This document shows, piece by piece, positions 31,468-35,370 of a DNA stretch of 35,370 nt (its first letter is position 1; each line of letters opens with the position of its first letter). The stretch is from a virus, in IMG/VR virus record IMGVR_UViG_3300050138_000076, positions 1 to 35,370 of that record; one strand, 5' to 3'. The notes beneath the pieces were generated by a model. It saw only the letters and a program-made list of their open reading frames with translations. It did no database searches and was not told the origin of the DNA. A program made the translations under genes and the position numbers.

Positions 31468-31583
31468 TAATAAACCACCCTGTATTTGTTGCATCGTTTA
31501 CACCATGCGCGATCCATAGCGTATAAATCATTTTTATCAAAATCATGACCGGACCATAGCCAACATATAAGCAGCTTAATCAT
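31467..31583 (-). CDS. Short Cys-containing protein, 38 aa (DUF1660-like)
   Basis: MIKLLICWLWSGHDFDKND, then AWCKRCNKYRVVY. The hydrophobic start, GHD and later CxxC resemble the tiny phage proteins grouped as DUF1660, with a single zinc knuckle. AGGGGAATT lies before the ATG, which overlaps the previous stop as ATGA. Function unknown. Confidence 0.6.
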   Translation of the reverse strand: MIKLLICWLWSGHDFDKNDLYAMDRAWCKRCNKYRVVY

Positions 31584-31798
31584 AATTCCCCTATTTCTCT
31601 TAGCACCGACCTGACATTCAAAACATGATCGACGTGATAGCCAGCTTCAGCCATCGCTAGTAACTTTTCTTCCGGTTCTTTTAAATTCGCTATATCGCGT
31701 ATAAACGCTAGCATCTTGTCATGTCGTTTTATCCACGCTCTGATGCATCCAGGACATGCCAGTTCTAGGGTGTGATCGCCACATTTGTATTTACTCAT
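31580..31798 (-). CDS. Cys/His small protein, 72 aa
   Basis: MSKYKCGDHTLELACPGCIR contains Cys, His and a CPGC pair, suggesting a zinc site. The remainder is helical (RHDKMLAFIRDIANLKEP). A TTG start six bases upstream has a better-spaced GAGGTG, so the true start is uncertain between 31804 and 31798. Overlaps the preceding gene by eight bases. Unknown function. Confidence 0.65.
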   Translation of the reverse strand: MSKYKCGDHTLELACPGCIRAWIKRHDKMLAFIRDIANLKEPEEKLLAMAEAGYHVDHVLNVRSVLREIGEL

Positions 31799-32045
31799 CT
31801 TCAATATAGATCACCTCTAAAATCTCCGCTCTATTTTTTTCTTTTAATCTGTTGCATGCTGCTATTCTTTCTTCTTCGTTTCTTTTTTCTATAAAATTTT
31901 TTACTACATTTTTCGCTTCTTCCATTGTTGTGTAATATCTAATAGGGGAAAAAACATCGTACCATTGGTTTTCATCTTTATAACCGCGACCTTTGCTTTC
32001 AACTATGTACTCAAGGCTTGCTAGTTTAACGATACGGTATTTCAT
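31791..32045 (-). CDS. MKYxIV-type small protein, 84 aa
   Basis: MKYRIVKLASLEYIVESKG, a WYDVFSPIRYYTTMEEAKN segment and a charged helix ending VIYIEDE. It is a likely paralog of the 82-aa protein after the large terminase (10286-10534). AAGGGTAAATT precedes the ATG. Such an alpha/beta fold is typical of small phage accessory proteins, role unknown. Confidence 0.7.
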   Translation of the reverse strand: MKYRIVKLASLEYIVESKGRGYKDENQWYDVFSPIRYYTTMEEAKNVVKNFIEKRNEEERIAACNRLKEKNRAEILEVIYIEDE

Positions 32046-32062
32046 AATTTACCCTTATTTTA

Positions 32063-32197
32063 TTATATCAACGCTATACCAATTCCAAACAATACAAAGA
32101 ATAAGCATGTCATTCCTAATCCATATTTTGCTCCATACAAAAGCCATCCGTAACTGCATCCGATTATAATCAGACCAATAAAAGTTTTATGGTTCAT
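32063..32197 (-). CDS. Two-helix membrane microprotein, 44 aa
   Basis: Residues 4-18 (KTFIGLIIIGCSYGW) and 25-44 (LGMTCLFFVLFGIGIALI) are hydrophobic and long enough for two membrane passes. The ATG overlaps the previous stop as TGATG, so translation would depend on coupling; no clear ribosome site. No family recognised. Confidence 0.5.
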   Translation of the reverse strand: MNHKTFIGLIIIGCSYGWLLYGAKYGLGMTCLFFVLFGIGIALI

Positions 32198-32445
32198 CAA
32201 GCCCACGCAAATTTGCGTCGAGATCCATCCGTAATATCGTCTGAAATCTCAACGTAGTGCCTAAGCCTTGGAGAAAACATAGGCTTGTAATCACCAGGTG
32301 ACGATTTCGGAGAGTCTGGCTCTAACCGTCTGTATTCTGTCTTTGGTGTTGCTAACAACCACTTCTTGTAGTCGTCAATAATTTTCTCTGATTCTAGTTT
32401 CCCGACTTTTCTATGTATGATTTTGTTTAGTCGTGCTGTAGTCAT
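32197..32445 (-). CDS. Small basic protein, 82 aa
   Basis: MTTARLNKIIHRKVGKLESE, then DDYKKWLLATPKTEYRRLEP and a Pro/Ser/Arg-rich C-terminus. Start chosen at ATG 32445: GGAGGATTT upstream and an ATGA overlap with the previous stop. An in-frame ATG at 32508 would add 21 residues inside the preceding gene and is less likely. Unknown; basic charge suggests nucleic-acid contact. Confidence 0.65.
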   Translation of the reverse strand: MTTARLNKIIHRKVGKLESEKIIDDYKKWLLATPKTEYRRLEPDSPKSSPGDYKPMFSPRLRHYVEISDDITDGSRRKFAWA

Positions 32446-32849
32446 TTCAAATCCTCCACTTTTACGTGCTTGTTTTCGATTAACCATATTAACATTTTGG
32501 CTAGGCAATTAGACAAGTTGTTATCAAATTCAATAGCAAATCTTTTGGTATCGTCTTCGTTACAATATTTAACTTCGTATTCTTTATGACATTTTTTAAT
32601 TATCAAATCCCAATCATTTATATAAAAAGGCAGACACTCTAATAATTCTCTCGCTGTGTATGCGGAATTAAGATCTATAGGAAGCCAACTCATTTGCCAT
32701 GCGTGAACAACAACCCAAACATTTTCTTTTAATTTTGTTTTACCAATTTGATTTACCTCAAAATAGTAAAATTGCGATTCTTTTTCTATACCAAGCTCTT
32801 TCAATTTCTTGCATAGATCTAAACTGCAAACGATATCTTCTAGTTTCAT
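32442..32849 (-). CDS. Conserved phage protein of unknown function, 135 aa
   Basis: CSLDLCKKLKELGIEKESQF, then YTARELLECLPFYI. These match a widespread early phage family of unknown role that pairs 'LxxKLKELG...SxFYY' with 'TAxELxExLP'. ATG 32849 has GAGGG five bases upstream and is preferred to the ATG at 32873. It is AT-rich like its neighbours. Confidence 0.75.
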   Translation of the reverse strand: MKLEDIVCSLDLCKKLKELGIEKESQFYYFEVNQIGKTKLKENVWVVVHAWQMSWLPIDLNSAYTARELLECLPFYINDWDLIIKKCHKEYEVKYCNEDDTKRFAIEFDNNLSNCLAKMLIWLIENKHVKVEDLK

Positions 32850-32850
32850 T

Positions 32851-33225
32851 CTATCCCTCAATTTCGAATTCAATCGTTTTAATTAAAAGTGACGCGCTTA
32901 TATCATAATCACAAACTTTTCCTTCTCTGTGTATTTGACTAGACCATAAGAAATCGTGTTCATGTTTGTAAATATTGATAAAGTATTTTTTAGTTTCTGC
33001 AAGCATGAAAAGATCAAAACTAGATTCTTTTTCATTTAAATCAAATTTACCGTTTAAATTATATGTAAATAATTGCTCTTTTTCGTCTTCCTCCATCAGT
33101 AAAACAATCATTGGTTCTTCGAAAATAGCATCGAAACAAATTATTCTTGCTTTATCTCCATTTCTGCAAATAACAGGATCTCCACGTTTTGCGGCTTCCA
33201 AATCAAACGGTTTCATGGTCGTCAT
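32851..33225 (-). CDS. Conserved-type phage protein, 124 aa
   Basis: MKPFDLEAAKRGDPVICRNG and KARIICFDAIFEEPMIVLL match the beta-barrel-like N-terminal module common to many small phage proteins ('FDLEAAxxGxPVxTRxGxxxRI'). The C-terminal half differs. ATG 33225 overlaps the previous stop as TAATG; a second ATG lies at codon 4. Function unknown. Confidence 0.7.
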   Translation of the reverse strand: MTTMKPFDLEAAKRGDPVICRNGDKARIICFDAIFEEPMIVLLMEEDEKEQLFTYNLNGKFDLNEKESSFDLFMLAETKKYFINIYKHEHDFLWSSQIHREGKVCDYDISASLLIKTIEFEIEG

Positions 33226-33389
33226 TAGGAATCTTCCAATAAGCTATCTTCGACTAGTTTCATTAAATTCTGGGAATGATTTATTAACTCTAATAATTTA
33301 TCGCATTCTTTGGTTTCTATTAACCAATTTTTTATAAGATCAAGCGATTGTTGATATCCTCTTTTATAGTCTTCACATGCTAGTTTCAT
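33225..33389 (-). CDS. Small helical protein, 54 aa
   Basis: MKLACEDYKRGYQQSLDLIK onward, entirely helical, Lys/Glu/Leu-rich and probably a coiled coil. AGGGTAG eight bases before the ATG, and its TAATG junction with the next gene, support it. No family recognised. Confidence 0.55.
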   Translation of the reverse strand: MKLACEDYKRGYQQSLDLIKNWLIETKECDKLLELINHSQNLMKLVEDSLLEDS

Positions 33390-33404
33390 TTTCTATCTAC
33401 CCTG

Positions 33405-33521
33405 TTAACTTGTTTTTACTAAAAAACAGCACAATCCGATTAATGCGATACAGCAACAAATTGCACCCACGCTGTTCACGACCAATAAAATGACTACACA
33501 ATCAGCTATTATTTGAGACAT
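33405..33521 (-). CDS. Cys-rich membrane microprotein, 38 aa
   Basis: One long hydrophobic stretch (residues 8-35: CVVILLVVNSVGAICCCIAL) with six Cys in 38 residues. Preceded by GGAGGGG, one of the strongest ribosome sites of the operon. Could be an inner-membrane peptide with disulfide or palmitate-like modification; superinfection exclusion or similar is only a guess. Confidence 0.55.
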   Translation of the reverse strand: MSQIIADCVVILLVVNSVGAICCCIALIGLCCFLVKTS

Positions 33522-33531
33522 AACCCCTCCA

Positions 33532-33723
33532 CTAACGCTGGCAACTAGTAATCAAATAAATCATAAATAAAATTGATAGCACACCCAACGACAATACAAA
33601 ATAACCCGCTGCTTTAGCGCTTATTAACGATATCAGCAAGACAATAGTGACAAACACTACCGCCGGTATTATGATAATTGCTAAGTTTATTAAATAGCGT
33701 TTTATGAATTTAGCAGTGATCAT
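33532..33723 (-). CDS. Two-helix membrane protein, 63 aa
   Basis: A basic N-terminus (MITAKFIKRYLIN) followed by two hydrophobic segments (residues 13-34 and 40-58). The ATG overlaps the preceding stop as ATGA. The topology could be in-in with a short loop (ISAKAAGYFV). Unknown; a position in an early operon suggests membrane takeover or exclusion rather than lysis. Confidence 0.6.
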   Translation of the reverse strand: MITAKFIKRYLINLAIIIIPAVVFVTIVLLISLISAKAAGYFVLSLGVLSILFMIYLITSCQR

Positions 33724-33941
33724 ATACTAACGCCTGACATTCTTAGACTCGTAGTCTTATGCGTATAACGGTCAAGCGCTAAATCAAGAGCAGTTGCTGC
33801 AACCGCCGTTTCAACATGCGATCTGACACCACCTGAATACATTATCTCACCATAATGCCCGTTGTGAGGCTCAATATCCCAGCAATAGCTTACTATTGAT
33901 TCTAAATCTATCCACCAACCGTCTATGATTTTTGTTAACAT
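33720..33941 (-). CDS. Unknown small protein, 73 aa
   Basis: Trp-rich start (MLTKIIDGWWIDLESIVSY), then HNGHYGEIMYSGGVRSHVET and an Ala-rich helix. The pattern of a 'W-D-L-E-S-I' strand with a Gly turn is seen in other small phage proteins. AAAGGA seven bases before the ATG; overlaps the previous gene by seven bases and the next by ATGA. Confidence 0.6.
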   Translation of the reverse strand: MLTKIIDGWWIDLESIVSYCWDIEPHNGHYGEIMYSGGVRSHVETAVAATALDLALDRYTHKTTSLRMSGVSI

Positions 33942-34105
33942 TGTCTGTCCTTTTGCTTGTCGTTATCACGCTGTATCTGTGCGGCTAAATCCTTGTTGCT
34001 GTACTGCATAATTTGCTCGCGTCTACCTGTCACCGCGCCTATGTACTTACCTGTCTTATCATATATCGGGATGGTACTAATTTCTTTTGGGTTTATGTCG
34101 TTCAT
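33935..34105 (-). CDS. Unknown small protein, 56 aa
   Basis: MNDINPKEISTIPIYDKTGK, then YIGAVTGRREQIMQ and a charged tail. AAGGATAA upstream, with an ATGA overlap to the previous gene. The 'IPIYDKTGKYIGAVT' segment looks like a small beta hairpin. Function unknown. Confidence 0.6.
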   Translation of the reverse strand: MNDINPKEISTIPIYDKTGKYIGAVTGRREQIMQYSNKDLAAQIQRDNDKQKDRQC

Positions 34106-34428
34106 GATTTTATCCTTTTTGGTTTGTCTTTTCCGTGTTCGGTCTCAGCAAAATCTTTTAGGAACTCAGTAGCAACTGAATGTATGCGATTTATCATTTC
34201 TTGAGCTACCACTTGTCCTGTCATTTCTTGCAAAGATTGACATTTGTTTGCGATTAAATGCGCTAGCAAATGTGTAACCATCCCGAACATATCATATTCA
34301 TTTGCATTTATTTCCTGTAGTTTTGGATAAACTTTATCTAGCGAGTCACAAAATGCATCATGCAAAGCTATAGCTATAGTCTCACTTATGATAATAGCTT
34401 GGTGAAGTCTTTGTTCGTCTGTTAGCAT
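34102..34428 (-). CDS. Helical protein downstream of the Gly-X array, 108 aa
   Basis: A 108-residue mainly helical protein (QRLHQAIIISETIAIALHDA; MVTHLLAHLIANKCQSLQEM) with a Lys/Arg-rich end. It shares exactly the ribosome-site sequence AGGAATTTAAAAT before its ATG with the Gly-X copies, which indicates where the array's duplications joined. First non-repeat gene after the array. Unknown function. Confidence 0.65.
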   Translation of the reverse strand: MLTDEQRLHQAIIISETIAIALHDAFCDSLDKVYPKLQEINANEYDMFGMVTHLLAHLIANKCQSLQEMTGQVVAQEMINRIHSVATEFLKDFAETEHGKDKPKRIKS

Positions 34429-34451
34429 TTTAAATTCCTAATATAAATTAT

Positions 34452-34694
34452 TTAGCCGGAGCCTTCGCCGTCGCCGTTGCCATAGCCGGAGCCGTCGCCG
34501 GAGCCGTAGCCGTCGCCATAGCCGGAGCCGTCGCCGTCGCCGTAGCCGGAGAAGTCGCCGTCGCCGTAGCCGGAGCCGTCGCCGTATCCGTATCCGTCGC
34601 CGGAGCCGGAGCCAGAGCCAGAGCCAGAGCCGTTGCCGTAGCCAGAGCCATAGCCAGAGCCGTTGCCGGAGCCAGAGCCGTCTAGGATTCCCAT
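34452..34694 (-). CDS. Gly-X repeat small protein (array copy B)
   Basis: An 80-residue member, MGILDGSGSGNGSGYGSGYG at the start. It has Gly-Ser, Gly-Tyr, Gly-Asp and some Gly-Asn/Glu pairs, and a phase slip 'GDGDFSGYG' identical to that in copy A. It is preceded by AGGAATTTAAAAT and ends with TAA ahead of the 108-aa gene's ribosome site. It may be a flexible, strongly hydrophilic filler or binding protein. Role unknown. Confidence 0.7.
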   Translation of the reverse strand: MGILDGSGSGNGSGYGSGYGNGSGSGSGSGSGDGYGYGDGSGYGDGDFSGYGDGDGSGYGDGYGSGDGSGYGNGDGEGSG

Positions 34695-34719
34695 ATTTTA
34701 AATTCCTAATATGAATTAT

Positions 34720-34977
34720 TTAGCCGTCGCCGTCGCCGGAGCCGGAGCCGTAGCCGTAGCCGTCGCCGGAGCCGGAGCCGTAGCCGTATACGTCGCCGTA
34801 GCCGGAGCCATCGCCGTATACGTCACCCTAGCCGGAGCCGTCGCCGTATCCGTATCCGTAGCCGGAGCCGTCGCCGTATCCGTATCCGTCGCCGGAGCCG
34901 GAGCCGGAGCAGTCGCCGTCGCCGTAGCCGTAGCCGGAGCAGTCGCCGAAGCCGGAGCCGTCGCCTATGATTCCCAT
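34720..34977 (-). pseudogene. Gly-X repeat gene copy C with internal stop
   Basis: The frame starts MGIIGDGSGFGDCSGYGYGD (Leu-4 replaced by Ile) and would read to the TAA at 34720-34722. A TAG at 34828-34830 stops it after 49 residues; the frame beyond is open as GDVYGDGSGYG. It could therefore produce a 49-aa short form. The rest of the unit and its ribosome site (AGGAATTTAAAAT) are intact. Confidence 0.7.
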
Positions 34978-35002
34978 ATTTTAAATTCCTAATATAAATT
35001 AT

Positions 35003-35215
35003 TTAGCCGGAGCCTTCGCCGTCGCCGTTGCCATAGCCGGAGCCGTCGCCGGAGCCGTAGCCGTCGCCATAGCCGGAGCCGTCGCCGGAGCCGTCGACAT
35101 AGCCAGAGCCGTAGCCGTCGCCATAGCCGGAGCCAGAGCCAGAGCCAGAGCCGTTGCCGTAGCCAGAGCCATAGCCAGAGCCTTCGCCGTCGCCGTCGCC
35201 GTCTAGGATTCCCAT
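35003..35215 (-). CDS. Gly-X repeat small protein (array copy D)
   Basis: A 70-residue member beginning MGILDGDGDGEGSGYGSG. It shares its C-terminal end (GYGNGDGEGSG) and the segment GSGSGSGSGYGDGYGSG with small changes relative to copy B. One phase slip reads GYVDG. Ribosome site and start are as in the other copies. Function unknown. Confidence 0.7.
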   Translation of the reverse strand: MGILDGDGDGEGSGYGSGYGNGSGSGSGSGYGDGYGSGYVDGSGDGSGYGDGYGSGDGSGYGNGDGEGSG

Positions 35216-35240
35216 ATTTTAAATTCCTAATATGAATTAT

Positions 35241-35370
35241 TTAGCCGTCGCCGTCGCCGGAGCCGGAGCCGTATCCGTAGCCGGAGCCGTCGCCGTATCC
35301 GTATCCGTCGCCGGCGCCGGCGCCGGAGCCATCGCCGTAGCCGGAGAAGTCGCCGTCGCCGTAGCCGGAG
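35241..35370 (-). CDS. Gly-X repeat gene copy E, C-terminal part only
   Basis: The minus frame enters at the right edge and stops at TAA 35241-35243. It reads SGYGDGDFSGYGDGSGAGAG, followed by a Gly-X end identical in its last six codons to those of A and C. Its start lies outside the window or, if the sequence is circular, at position 6. The direct join is not in frame (ATG GGA then one extra base), consistent with some bases missing in the repeat. Confidence 0.65.
   Translation of the reverse strand, partial: SGYGDGDFSGYGDGSGAGAGDGYGYGDGSGYGYGSGSGDGDG

Larger units (their letters stand above)
34431..35370 (-). repeat. Tandem array of Gly-X repeat genes (right portion)
   Basis: Each unit runs from ATG GGA ATC through the six-base-periodic coding part to TAA, then a conserved spacer (ATAATTYATATTAGGAATTTAAAAT) that carries the ribosome site of the next unit. 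Units here begin at 34694, 34977 and 35215; a fourth is cut by the edge. At the left edge another two (298 and 6) continue the array. Blocks such as the GDGDFSGYG coding segment are shared between copies in different contexts. Confidence 0.85.

Noticed and set aside
34452-35370. RTX calcium-binding repeats or collagen-like protein
   Set aside because: RTX needs GGxGxDxUx nonamers and collagen needs Gly-x-y triplets; the sequence is a Gly-X dipeptide series with neither.
34431-35370. CRISPR array or diversity-generating retroelement
   Set aside because: Repeats are coding and contiguous with no unique spacers, and no reverse transcriptase or cas gene is present.

Overview
The window looks like most or all of the genome of a tailed phage with P22-like podovirus head and tail genes. 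The host is probably a low-GC Gram-negative, perhaps gammaproteobacterial, bacterium; this rests on the P22-type virion genes, AAGGA-type ribosome binding sites and a consensus DnaA box, not on a database match. I saw no integrase, classical CI-like repressor, RNA polymerase, reverse transcriptase, tRNA, IS element or CRISPR array.

Layout. Minus-strand genes fill both ends (about 1-2940 and 31171-35370). Both edges cut through the same tandem array of genes for small Gly-X dipeptide-repeat proteins: position 6 is the start codon of one copy running off the left, and 35241-35370 is the tail of a copy entering from the right. The simplest reading is a circular or circularly permuted genome opened inside the array. 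The two blocks then join into one leftward early operon: RHH regulator (2938), small proteins, a Sak4-like ATPase, an SSB-like protein, a DUF6948-like protein, the Gly-X array, then about fourteen small, mostly overlapping unknown genes down to 31171.

A divergent control region (2939-3052) carries a 7+7 bp inverted repeat over opposing promoter-like sequences and two DnaA-box-like sites. Rightward from it come a 40-aa gene, a 112-aa gene and a RepA-like hexameric helicase. Next is a strong candidate replication origin (about 4849-5081), with many GTGCCA/TGGCAC repeats flanking an AT-rich tract. Then follow a VRR-NUC nuclease, a small membrane protein, a GH24 endolysin and a holin-like protein.

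Positions 7012-7991 hold a reversed cassette of three tiny genes, one of them RHH, with its own promoter/operator, followed by two adjacent 9-bp minisatellites. From 7992 the rightward late genes run in P22 order: small terminase, basic protein, zinc ribbon, large terminase, portal, scaffold-like, coat, gp4-like and gp10-like tail factors, three probable ejection/internal proteins, and five or more tail fibre/spike genes (22211-30260). A rho-independent terminator lies at 30538-30573, followed by two short genes.

Many genes below 60 codons were found by reading the sequence directly: 1997-2074, 2765-2938, 3053-3175, 5910-6080, 7072-7543 (three genes), 8398-8559, 8570-8737, 26879-27031, 30922-31098, and several in 31467-34105.
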